Positions 47,901 to 58,770 of a DNA stretch of 64,000 nt are shown piece by piece. Origin of the DNA: Phoronis australis (Eukaryota; Phoronida; Phoronidae); assembly GCA_002633005.1 (NCBI GenBank), contig NMRA01000226.1:549004-613003 (forward strand), read 5' to 3'. Within the stretch, counting starts at the first letter, position 1. Each line of letters opens with the position of its first letter. The notes beneath the pieces are model-generated. The model had not been told where the DNA came from and did no database searches. It saw nothing but the letters and a program-made list of their open reading frames with translations. The position numbers and the translations under genes were made by a program.

Positions 47901-50900
47901 ATCATATTTGACAGTTGCAGTGCATGCAGGCTTGATGGTGTTTGGCACATAAATGTATGAATTAACGTAATTTGCAGGCCTATGTACGAGTCCTACAAGG
48001 CCACCGCCTGTCACTGGGATGGTGTCTTCATGCTCAGAGTAGTCATCACTACCATTGCGACAGAGTTGTTTCCATTCTCGTAAGCGGGTTCTGCGCCGTT
48101 GAGAAGGAGGCTTGTTATGCTATTGAGATTATGTAGTACCCTGGAAAAATTCCAGTTTTGACCAACTTCGGAACATCGTATCTCGGAAACTTTCACATAT
48201 TGTGCTTTGTACACTGTTCTTTGAAATTCCTTTAGTATTGTTTTTTAAAATGTTCCACATTTGCATGAGGGGCTATCGAAAAAGGGCATTTGTGGTTTTT
48301 GTGAAAAAGAAATTAACTGAAGTTGCATAAAACAACAACGAATTAATAATTTAGAAAACTGTAACAGCATTTTTTGAGATTTTGTTTCGAACATACGGAA
48401 TTTAGTCATATTGATCCTGTTGATTTGCTATGAAATTCAGTGTACCTTTCTTTTTTTCTAAATTTTTCTTAAAAACAAGGTCACATGACCTAATTAGTGT
48501 GAGATTGGCATAAAGTCAGAAATCAATTTCTACAAAATTTCTACTTTCAGAACATTATACTTTTGCTGAGTTAAAATCTATAGTTTTTTTAGTTATTTGG
48601 CAAAATGAACAGACTTGTTGGTAAGGACCTACATAACCTTAAAGGACAGGTCAATAATGCATGTTCATTTTCAAGGAATGTCCTTCACCTGTTCTGGTAG
48701 CTATAATCATAGTAGATGTCTCGCTGAGGGGTAAAAGTTGTGTTTGTGTTCTGTAAATTACTTAATAACATTTTTTGTAAAAGTTTTTTATTTGGAAACT
48801 ACAAAAGTTTCAGGAAGTCAATTGTTAATAGGGCTCCTGTGATAAAATTCTGTGGTCATCAAGGTTTTTAAATGTATTCAATAACATAGTTTTATGGATC
48901 TATTATTGATGCTTAGGAAAGTCGATCCTTGGTAACGAATGTCGAATGTTACCTAAGTTATTCATTCTGTTGCAGAGCCACGATCCAGGCGTCCGTTATA
49001 TTTTCAATGTCTGTTGTCTACGCCATCTTTTTGCTCTTGCATTTCCCGTACAGGTATGTAATTGTCGAAGCCGCCATCATGCGCATCTTTGTCATTTCTG
49101 TCTATCAGTGCTGTGATTTGACAGTCTTAGTTAACAACTTGAAGTTCATGCTTTGTCAAAGTCACCTGCATAAAGTACTCGTACATGGTGTTCATCAGAT
49201 TTAAAACAAGTGTGGCTCCTTAGTATGTTTTCAATGATATTTAAAATTACAGAAAAAACAAACTTTTTAAAGCTGTTCTAGATAAAATCCGTTTTTGAGA
49301 AGGGAAATGCACTTTTTCACTCACTTGACCACATAAATTGTGTGTTCCTAAATAATATACACGAGTTTAGCAACCAAAATGAAGCTTTCAGGTGTAGAAG
49401 AATTATTGTATATTTTTTTACAAATGTAGTGCAGTTTTACGATGTAGTGTAAATGTGTAGAGGAGTATACTGCTTAGACTACTCGTAATGTTACAAACGA
49501 TTCAGAAATCCTTGATACTCAGAAACGCATTCCATTTCCCCATTAATACGTGCAGCATACTGTGGGCTGGGTATTTAGATTATTGAGACAAAAACTCTAA
49601 TTGACCCGTTATGATCATAAGCCAAGTCAAACTATTGTCTGTCCATTCGGGGAAGTGTTTAGGCAGTACATGTAACTAATCATGTTTTCTTACCTGCAGG
49701 AAGTGTTGCTGGACTTGCTTTAAGTGGCTCAATCTGCACAATACATTTGAGGTTTGTACTGGTTCTAAACATAGTGTGTGCATTTGTGTCGTTGGAATTA
49801 GTTCAGTGTTGACTGGTTCAGTAATGTGGATGGTCAGAACTGATACGGGTAAGGTTTGGGAATTTATTTAGTTTGAACACTGTGACTATCAGTTGTTCTG
49901 TTGTGATTAGTCTGAAGCCCTTGCCTTTTACAAATGGCATTTTCTAATATTGTATTTAAAAACGTAGCCTTTACGTCATTGAAAATGAATAGGGACTTGG
50001 TCCTTTAATTAGGAGCATCGCATGAAAGACCCCTGTTTATTTTCAATATTATTGAGAATTTAACATAGAGTTGACTTCATTCTTGGTATGAAAGCTAATC
50101 ACTAACTTAGGAGTGAAAATGAAGCATCATAAGAAAAGGCAGTCAGTGTTCTCCCAAGTCCGTAGATACAGTGAAAAGTTAAGGAATATAGTTGCATCCC
50201 TGTTTCATGAAACAAGGCACAGATCACCTGGATAAGGTGGTTCATTCTATAGCAAAGTCACCAAAGGGGTGTGCTTTGAGACTGTAGTGTTACTGTATCA
50301 CACTTTGATTCACTGTTACAGGTGTTTGCTACTATATCCCTCGTATCTCTCCACTTCTATGCTGTACTACTGAGCACCGGGCGGTCTATAGACTGGTTCG
50401 AGTGGTACCTCATTGGCTCCATTATATTCACCGTCAGTTTCTGGATGACCATAGCTGTGAGGATCAAATCTGAGGAGCCCATCCCGGAGGTAAGTGGACG
50501 TCGACAAGCCAATGGTGAGAGTCACGATGTTGGCGTGATATTGTGACCCATGTGTAGCACTTTAACAAGAGGGAAACAATGAGAGATTTACATCCACAGT
50601 TGCTTTCCAATCTATTTGTGGAAAGTCGGTCGTTTCTTATTGAAATTGCCTTGTTGTTTTGTTTAACAATTTTTCCTCCCTCTTCACATTACTGATAACT
50701 CCACTTATCTGTTACTTACATTCACATGTGATTTGCAAACATTTGAGTTTTTTGTAGTTATAATTATTTTATTGTAGTTTTTAAAAGAATATTGTACTTT
50801 GAAAGAAAATTCATCTAGCTTCATTGAAGTTAAAGCTGTGAAGGACATTGTATCATAAGTCATTGAAAAATTAACCAAAAATTATGGCAGCTAAAAAATG

Positions 50901-51499
50901 TGTCAATTTTCTTTATACGAAAATTCTTCAACTTTTTACGTGTTGCAAGAAGTATAGGATGTTAACAGCAACAATAACTAGTAACCCATCGATAAAACTC
51001 CCTAAAAGTAAACATTTGTCTGCAGGAGAACATAACTGAATACTACCAAGCCGGTCTGATCCAGATCTGTTGCTGTATTCCATGTAAGAAGGTACGTGTC
51101 ATTGCTGAGCCCTCCAACATCAACTTGTCTCCCACGCAAGAAATACGGGACCACTGGAGGTACCCAGGCGTGTCTGGTGACCAACCTCACAGGAATGAAA
51201 ATGCCTCGCCCATCCCGCAGGAGTCAAGCGAGCAACAAAACAACTGTAACGCGCAGGACAATGACGGACCTTATATTGTCGTCTCCCAGCCATCCGCAAT
51301 CTCCACTAAACGGTCAACAATCCCTAACGAACCCTGGGCTCTGTCACCTAAAACGGCGAAGACAAAACGGCGCAGGTCAAGATCTCGCCAAAGGACAAAG
51401 TCCAGTTATAGCATGGAACCGTCACTGCCACAGGTAAAAGTTGATGGTGAAGACACCGTGCTGGAAGACATGGACAAGACGTCTACTACTCTGCTGTGA
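35999..51499 (+). CDS. Multipass membrane protein with Cys-rich ectodomain, unnamed family (5' end missing)
   Basis: Thirteen exons fit in phase: 35999-36051, 37491-37640, 38582-38715, 39748-39880, 40785-40885, 43348-43578, 44964-45038, 46206-46327, 47978-48079, 48976-49053, 49700-49751, 50322-50489 and 51026-51499 (TGA), about 623 codons. The 43578 donor is weak. The start has a Cys-rich EGF-like patch (CRLGSAGPMCERC … FGRLCLECP). Membrane segments follow: CFYILLPLLIFILGFTVSGF, a PVQVAWPPKLLEVL membrane-associated helix, WSISLAIPIVTGLIL, RFVLMVLLLYYAPN, AIYLIVGLGMLLTPVVWIF, MLRVVITTIATELF, VIFSMSVVYAIFLLL, FATISLVSLHFYAVLL and LIGSIIFTVSFWMTIAV. The tail has CCCIPCKK (possible palmitoylation site) and an Arg/Ser-rich stretch. 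The 'FGPMYESYK…W…MLR' pattern recurs in large Cys-rich multipass proteins of protists and invertebrates and distantly in TRP-like families. Function is unknown. Confidence 0.8.
37281..37336 (+). mobile_element. tRNA-derived SINE head
   Basis: Contains GCTAGAGCGTCTGCATGATT (A-box-like side) followed by CAAAAGGTCCCGAGTTCGAG (B-box-like GAGTTCGAG) at tRNA spacing. The acceptor stem is not intact. It lies in the intron between 36051 and 37491. Confidence 0.5.
38078..38480 (+). repeat. Dispersed repeat family B, direct copy
   Basis: About 400 bp that matches the reverse complement of 42045-42495. Shared blocks include AAGCCTAACTTCAA, CTAGCAAAGCC, TCGGGAGATCCCA/ACCGGGAGATCCCA, AACAGTTGTATTGAATAGGG and GACGTAGACAAAAGCAAGCC. 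It has no coding capacity. Confidence 0.8.
42045..42495 (-). repeat. Dispersed repeat family B, inverted copy
   Basis: Reverse-complement partner of 38078-38480, about 450 bp and collinear throughout. The pair flanks exons 38582-38715, 39748-39880 and 40785-40885 of the membrane-protein gene. Confidence 0.8.
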
Positions 51500-53336
51500 A
51501 TTACTGCTCGTTATTTATTCAAGTTAAATTTACACAAAGTTGCCTTATTTTTCTGTTATGCGTTGAAATTTTAAATATTTTGATGTTATTTTTTTATTGT
51601 AAGACTGCATATCAAAACGCGTGGGTATGTGTTACCATCTCTGTCTGAAGTGACCATCTGGCATCTGTCTCTGTCCACCAAACTGCTAGTGGATTTTATG
51701 AACTCTGTCCCTGTATGTTCCTTTCAAAGAGAATGTGACTGTGAGCGGATCCTGTTGTGCCTTGTAGTGACAATTTAATCTTCTCGTCTTCCTCTCGCAG
51801 AATTTGCTTCATTTACAACATTACTTCATTTTAACCATGCTTTCAGTGAATCCTTTAGTCTGAGCAGACTCCGGACTGCTTGGTGGTGTGCTCAATGTTC
51901 CATTCTGTAGCAGAGTTGGTGAACTTGCTGCTTACTGAGTTCCACTATCTTTGTACAAATGTTTGCAAACCCCGCGGACTTCTAACAAGTCTGCAAAATT
52001 TATGACTTGTAAGTCACTTGACAAAATCTGGCTTGGCTGTGTCAGAATTTTATGAGGGAGTATCACTTCTATTCTCAGAAAGAAGCGTTCTGCAGATAAT
52101 CCTTGATGTCTGAACACATGTGGGGTCCAATATTGGATCTCGTTAGCAAGTATCTTGGACGCTGTAGTGCCAGGTGTCCACAATGAATTCTACTTGCACA
52201 TGCAGAGCTAACATCTCTAGATTGGTTTGTGTTGCTGCTCTGGTGTGTTAAAGTACACGCCAAAATAACCTGGAATTCCCCGTTATGATGGTTTTGCAGA
52301 AGCCAAATTCACGTCAGAGTAGTCTTCCCTCTTGACCGAGTATGAAAGGGAATTACCGGGAAAGTTATTTGAGCAGCAAAGCCTTTCTGTAATCAAAATC
52401 CCCCCCCCTCCCCCCAACGCTTATTAACAGTCTGTTTTGCTGTGAACAGAATTAGCCATCACGATGGGAAAAAGGTATTTTGTCCGATTACTTTTGTCTT
52501 TTATTGTATCTGGATTGTGTGGATCCTGTATACAAATGAGATGGCCGTTTCCTGTGATGATCGTACTCTGGATAAATAGTCTTCATAAACCATCTCTTTG
52601 TCTGGACGATACTTGATCTCAATGTCCTATGACTGGATATGGAACAACATCCATTACAGGTGAGGTGGAGCCTGACTCTAACTGCTTTACATTGACGTTC
52701 TGAAGTGTTTTATGGTTGTTGAATACTGTAGTAGGTTCCCCGTAGACATAACACTGGAATTTTTGTTGAATGTTAGCTTAGTTTGTTCTTGCCAGAGGCA
52801 TACTCTTTGAAGGCAATGCAGATGTTCAGCCATTTTGAGTTAGCACTGCAAGCAATCCTTGCATTCAGCCAGACACGTTTCACTGATCTCGACAACCATG
52901 GGGTGCTCCCCCATTAAAATTTTAATGCATTCTTTGGGAGTATTAAAATCACTCTGATAAGTGATGGTGTACACAAGTCAAGGTGCCCCTTGTGTTGCTT
53001 GGTGGTGGTGTACACAAGTCAAATTGCTCTGTTGTGTCTGATAAGTGATGGTGTACACAAGTCATGGCGCCCCCTTGTGTTGCTCAGTAGTGGTGTACAC
53101 AAGTCAAATTGCTCTGTTGTGTCTGATAAGTGGTGGTGAACACAAGTCAAGGCACCCCCTTGTGTTGCTCAGCTGGGGGGGAGGGTGTACACAAGTCAAG
53201 TCACTTCCTTGTGTTGCTGAGGCAGGTTACATAATAGCGGTTGTGACATGTACCGATAAAGTAACGACAGTTGCAATTTGAATTGTTTCTCTTTTCTTTT
53301 GTTGTGCTTACTCGAATTTTGTTGTTCAAAAATAAA
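51500..53336 (+). other. Probable 3' UTR of the multipass membrane gene
   Basis: No exon is seen. The stretch holds a short-unit minisatellite (52954-53220) and ends at an AATAAA at 53331-53336, a plausible polyadenylation signal for the plus-strand gene. The UTR extent is an inference. Confidence 0.35.
52954..53220. repeat. 84/85-bp minisatellite, about three units
   Basis: CTGATAAGTGATGG recurs at 52954, 53038 and (as CTGATAAGTGGTGG) 53123, with periods of 84 and 85 bp. Each unit contains two copies of GTGTACACAAGTCAA or a close variant, so the unit is itself an internal duplication. Confidence 0.85.
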
Positions 53337-54152
53337 AACTTCAACTTTCAATGATGGATTTAGTCTTGATAATCTGCAGTATCTAAGATAGGCAGGAAAG
53401 AGAGTGAAATACCAATTGTTTCATTCAAGGAAGTAGGCTATTAAAATAATGTTTCGGCTTTCAATGTTATGTTGCTCCCTTGTTTGTTCACTCAACTACC
53501 ATTTTTTTACAGTTTCCACGTGAAGATTTTGAAAAAAATCTGGCAATGGCTGTAGACCAATCGATCATCTATTACATTTTGGGCAAGATATGCCGACAAA
53601 TGACAATAGTTTTTGATGCAAAGTATTCAACAAACATTTTCTTAAGTCGATGTGATTGCAAGCTGTATGTCAACTTGCTCATGTGTAGAAAGTGAGTGAA
53701 CATTTCAGGCCTTACCTTTTCTACTAGTGAGGCCTTTGCTGGAGGTTTACACTCAGAGTGGATTATATTTTACAATTATTTAAAAATAATTGTGATGTCA
53801 TAATCCGGATGGTAGTATTTTTGGCTGACACAATAAGAGCCGAACTGAGATAATTGTGTCTAAGATAACACACACTACTGGCTTGCAACCCCTTCCCCCG
53901 AGGTCAAACAAAGAATTGGACCCAGGCAGTACATGTGCACCATCCGAATAATACATAGTGGCAGTAGAGAGTTCAATACGAGTGGCCAGATAAGAATGGT
54001 TTTCACACCATGATATTTCTTATTGCTGATGCAGTTTTAATGTTGTAACTAGGTGTGCGCAATCTTCATTTTGTTAACTTGTCTACAGTGCTGCGCTCTG
54101 CGTACTAGGTATTTGTATCATAAAACAACCAGCAAAATAATTTCATTATATT

Positions 54153-54158
54153 TTTTAT
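54153..54158 (-). terminator. Candidate polyadenylation signal for RNF220
   Basis: TTTATT on the plus strand gives AATAAA on the minus strand about 800 nt downstream of the RNF220 stop, a reasonable 3' UTR length. The hexamer is common by chance in AT-rich DNA. Confidence 0.25.
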
Positions 54159-54960
54159 TTTAGCAATTCAAGTAAGTCTTGATCACTTAACAAGGCAAGT
54201 AAATTTAAAAGTTAACAATGCACCATTCATTTTTTTCTTTTATCATACCCACCTAGTTCTCAACATTTCTTAGCCGACTTCATATTTTGACGAAATTGGC
54301 CAAAAAACTCCATAGTTGCCAATTCTAAAATGAAAAAGTAGGATACCTGGATCTAGGATGAAAGAGATCTCTGTGTAAACTCGTAGCAGTGTAGTCAAAA
54401 TATGATGTTTTGCGATGAAGATTCAGAAAATGGAACAGTCCCACTAAAAGTGTGACGTTGACACCTATGGTTCTCGTTCATTGCGCAATGCTTAGTCAAT
54501 CAATTCTCACTTGCTTTTCCACATTTTAAAGACTACTCGGAACTACCTTGGTGTGACCGAGCCCTTGCAAAAGCCATGCAATTTTTAAATGTGACCAATC
54601 AATGCTGTATTGGAATGGTACAAACTTTTGAGCACCTTGCCTACTAGTACATTCTACGAAATGCACCGCACTTCACTACAGACAACGTTAACATATAATC
54701 TCATAGCCTACAAATTATAGAGGACCATTCAATGGAATCTTATGAACAAGCAAACATTTCACTAACGGTGCAGGTACAGCATTTGCACGATTCAGTCTTT
54801 TCACTTCATGTATATCCTAAGAACAAGCACATTCTGTTCAGACTCCCTTTATTGGACCAAACCCCTCACAACAGCTCTCCTGTTCTGAACACTGCGCTAA
54901 TCAATTAATGTTTTTCTTTCAGGTAAAGTTCGATAACCCTCCATTCTTTCGCAGTTATTG

Positions 54961-57900
54961 TCATAAATAGATCTTCCTCAGATCACCAGGGGACGTGATC
55001 ATATTGCACTGTGGACAAAGTTTCTTGGCACCCTGCAAATAACGAATCGTAACGCATTAGCTCACAACATTGGGAACAAAAAACAGAAAAATTTGCTTAC
55101 TTCAACTACATCCCCGAGGCCATATGTGAAGGACCCAAAGTATGGTGGGGCTTGATAAAGCAAATCGTCAATTGCCATCAGTTTGATTGGCAGTACTATT
55201 TGCACTTGATCCAACAGGAAGAAGGGGAAATATACTCTAAGGATACTACTGCTTGAATTGTCTTTCTAGAGCAGTGTCACATGACACAAAGTGTGAGACA
55301 TGGTGTATGTTTTGGCCATCCTTTAACCAAAGCCAAATCGTATCTGCCCGTCGTTAACAAAGCCCATTATCACATGATGGGAACAACTTAGACAGAGCAA
55401 AATGAAGAAATGGAATTGAAAATTTGTTTTAAAACTGTTTATTTCTAAATGAACATTCAGCTGTGTAAGATTTCGAGTTCTACAACATATTTTCTGCATT
55501 CAAGCTTGAAGGTGTAAAGTGATTATCACACAGAAAGAAAATAACAGCTCTAGTAATTTGTAGGTTCTTTTTGCAAACTACAACGTAGAGTTCACAGTAT
55601 TATAACTGTAACAATCCATGTATCCCAACTTCAGCATTTTTACAGACATGTAACAAAATATTGCAGTTGTATCAACACCATACCAGAGTTCGCAACCAGC
55701 ACTCTTCACAGTGCACGTGCCAACATTGAATAGAAACCAGTGGGGTGCTGTACGTCTCCTGCAACAAAGACACAACTAATGTTTAACATAGTCAGGTATT
55801 TCTGTGAGTAAGCCTCAGTTCTTACATACAGAAGACAATATTTGTTCTTAAATCCTCATACGTGTGCATGTAAACCTTAGAGGGCTGGGGTGTACAAACA
55901 AAAACGCATTACACGAGACCGCGCTAGTAACATGAAATGACCCGTTNCTCTCTCCTTAGCCTCCTCCTCGTCTGAGTTACATGGAATGACATCTGCCTCA
56001 CTATACTGACATGTACCGTACTGTTCTGACTCATCTCCATCCACGTTCAAGTCAACGTCGTCCTCATCCTCCATCTTGCTGGTAGTGGCAAAGCCAGAAC
56101 CTACAACCAGAAGATGAAAATAGACTAGCAAAACTGGACACAAACCTGTATATCGTGGTCGCGGTGTAACTTGCGCGAAAAACCTTCCAAAGGAAAAACA
56201 CGTCTTCCTCCAGAAGATAAGTCCGTGGAATGGTTCGCTTTGCGCATGTCCGTATCTCATGGTAGTACTCAGGGGAATTCTGGGAGGAATAAAATTGGTC
56301 TCAACTTGTTCCTTACACAGACAAAAAGTGACTACTGGGTTTGCAGTGAAATGACAATTCGTACTTCCTTCAGGTCATGCTTGGTACACAAAAGAAGCAA
56401 ACTTTCAGAGTCTGGTCTCGAGCAATAACAAAATGTCAGTTCTTTTGAAGTCTCAAAATCACGTCCAATTTGGCTACGAAACAATTCGAGACCAATTTCA
56501 TAATTTACACCACATGGACTAAATCAAAAGCTGTTTGTGAACGAAGGCAAGTTTACATCTGCTTCAACAGCACAATTTCACGTGGTGAACAATGCTGTCA
56601 ACCTAACTAAAAGAGCAGGTGCATATGTACAGGGTCAAGGGATGTTGGCCTAACGATGGAAAACAAAACGTCAACTATGTCTTTCCAATGTCAGACCTTC
56701 GATTGAAGAATGAATACCATGGCAAGAAGATGAGTGTTGATTAAAGGTGCATTTCAATTTAGCTGCTTAAGAAACACAAGTCTTTTACTCTCATAAAATC
56801 AGTCTCAAAATATTCCTCACCGTAATACCATTCTATTTCCATTACAAACTCAGGTCATAGACAATGATGCAAACGCGCCATTTTTGAATTCACAATTTTA
56901 GTTTTGGTTAACCCGAATAAACCCTGAAACATTTCCTAGAGTCATTGATGATTTCGATAATTGTTGGGATCAATAATAGAAAGCTATCATAGAAAGAAAT
57001 ATGAGACTGATTTCATGAAAGTGAAAGGCTGGATTCGATTTTCCGTAAGTTTTTAGTTAGCTAAATGTTTCCCTAAGTTTTCAGTTAGCTAAATGAGGTG
57101 AAATGCAGAGATAACCTGCCACAAATTTCAGGTGGTTACCCTAAAGTCATTTCTCACCTTTCAGGCCACCCTCCAACATGGTGCTAGCTCTGATGCGTGT
57201 CTGTCCTGCCCACGTGTACTCCTCAAACTGATCACTCTCATTCAGATCCTCCACATCCACAGCGCCCCCTTTCTGTAACCAACAACATTATGCGTTACTT
57301 AATTTTCCAATTGAAACAAGATTTCCAGATTGTCCGTGACATTTTAGGATTTTTACAATTAAACACAATCTTAACATCTCCATGAAATTTAGAGAAAGAT
57401 GGAACAGGCAATTTTGGTTGAACAGATGCCTGAATAGTGAGACAGCTCATTTAGAGTCTTATTCAAATTGTACAATGCTACGTCAACTAAGAACTATCTT
57501 GAAGTCCATACATGACAACAGAGTGATCTCAAAAATCATTTGCGTATTCAATGACGAAGCAAAAACGAAGCTAAGCTGGGCAGCAGATTACGGCGACTAC
57601 TGAGACTCGAGTCATCACACAAGGTTCTCAGCACTAAACTTGACGAACATTGCTGTGTTTCGCTCGACAACGGGAACAGCAGAGTTCACAATGATCATAT
57701 CCTTCATCACTTTCCTCCAGAAAAGAAAAAAGAACTGAGAAAAGGATCATATTATACGATGGCAGACCATACCAAGGTAAGCCTACTCTAACTTTTGACC
57801 AGTGACGAAAAAATTCATCAAGATTCCTTGGTCACCCTAGCTTAGTGTTCAGCAGACTGTTGACCTTGTTGTATAGAATTTTTTGTTCATTCAAAATATT

Positions 57901-58770
57901 TAGTAGTGCACAAAACGACTAACATGTTCGTTTTTACAGTAAAGCTTCTAATAGCAGTTGGGTGTTTATCAATTTTACTTATTCTACCCCAAAACCTACG
58001 GTAACCCCAATCTGTGACCGCCGCTTTTCAGAGACCTAGCATTTCATTACGTACCTTTAGTACAAATTACCCCGATTCTATTGGAAAAAGTGGTTCCCAT
58101 TACCACTCAGCTGACGGTTCTTTGAGAGTCCCACATTTTGATCCCATCTAGGTATTACTTTAAACAGATTAACTGGAGCGAGTAACTTGATATTTGTAAT
58201 AGAACATTGGTTATTCTATGTTCATAAACATATAAATACCACACTAATGTTATGATAAACTTTCACCAGTTTCATTACATTATACTCCTTGAATGAGACC
58301 AGGAAATACCCGAGGCCCAGACTTGACTTGCAGCATGCCAATATGATACTCATTCATTGCGACATGATGAACTCTACGTAATATTTTAATCTTTTATTCA
58401 ACTGTTCATGCCCTGAGCTACTGAATATTAACTTTTCAACGAAACCAAAATTATAAATGATGTACACAGCACATATCGCCTGTACACTAAGTGGAGGCAG
58501 CCATTACATTGCTGTGCATAGCCTCACTTTCGTACTTCACATGAATATTAATGAGATTTTTTTAAGAACTTCATCTTTTGCTCGTTTTGAAATGTACACT
58601 ATCCAAACTCCAGTTCACACAGACCCACAACAGACATGCAAGAAGATTTACCCTTTTCAAGCACTGCTCCACGTGACTGTTCAACTCGTCCGCTGTGCCA
58701 AACAGTCTTTCGTTACACACGGGACAGTGGGCTTCATCGCCACTCCTCCTTTTACGTGCCCTGCTGCGTA
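54961..58770 (-). CDS. RNF220: RNF220 E3 ubiquitin ligase, C-terminal exons (gapped, 5' end missing)
   Basis: Minus-strand exons: 58770-58652, 57272-57158, 56100 to the N at 55947, 55758-55684 and 55032-54961 (TGA). The first has a CxxC…HxxxC zinc module (HCPVCNERLFGTADELNSHV, then EQCL). The second reads VDVEDLNESDQFEEYTWAGQ and then RIRASTMLEGG. The third is acidic (EDEDDVDLNVDGDE) and includes QYSEADVIPC. The fourth supplies the middle of the RING finger (IQCWHVHCEECWLRTL) and the last its final cysteine pair and C-terminus (AKKLCPQCNMITSPGDLRKI then YL). RNF220 is a RING ligase acting on homeodomain and Wnt-pathway proteins. The coiled coil and the first RING cysteines (an exon coding for a C-x-x-C pair) are absent; only 189 bp separate the third and fourth exons, so those exons must fall in the gap at the N. 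N-terminal exons lie upstream, off the window or in unrecognised sequence. Confidence 0.9.
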
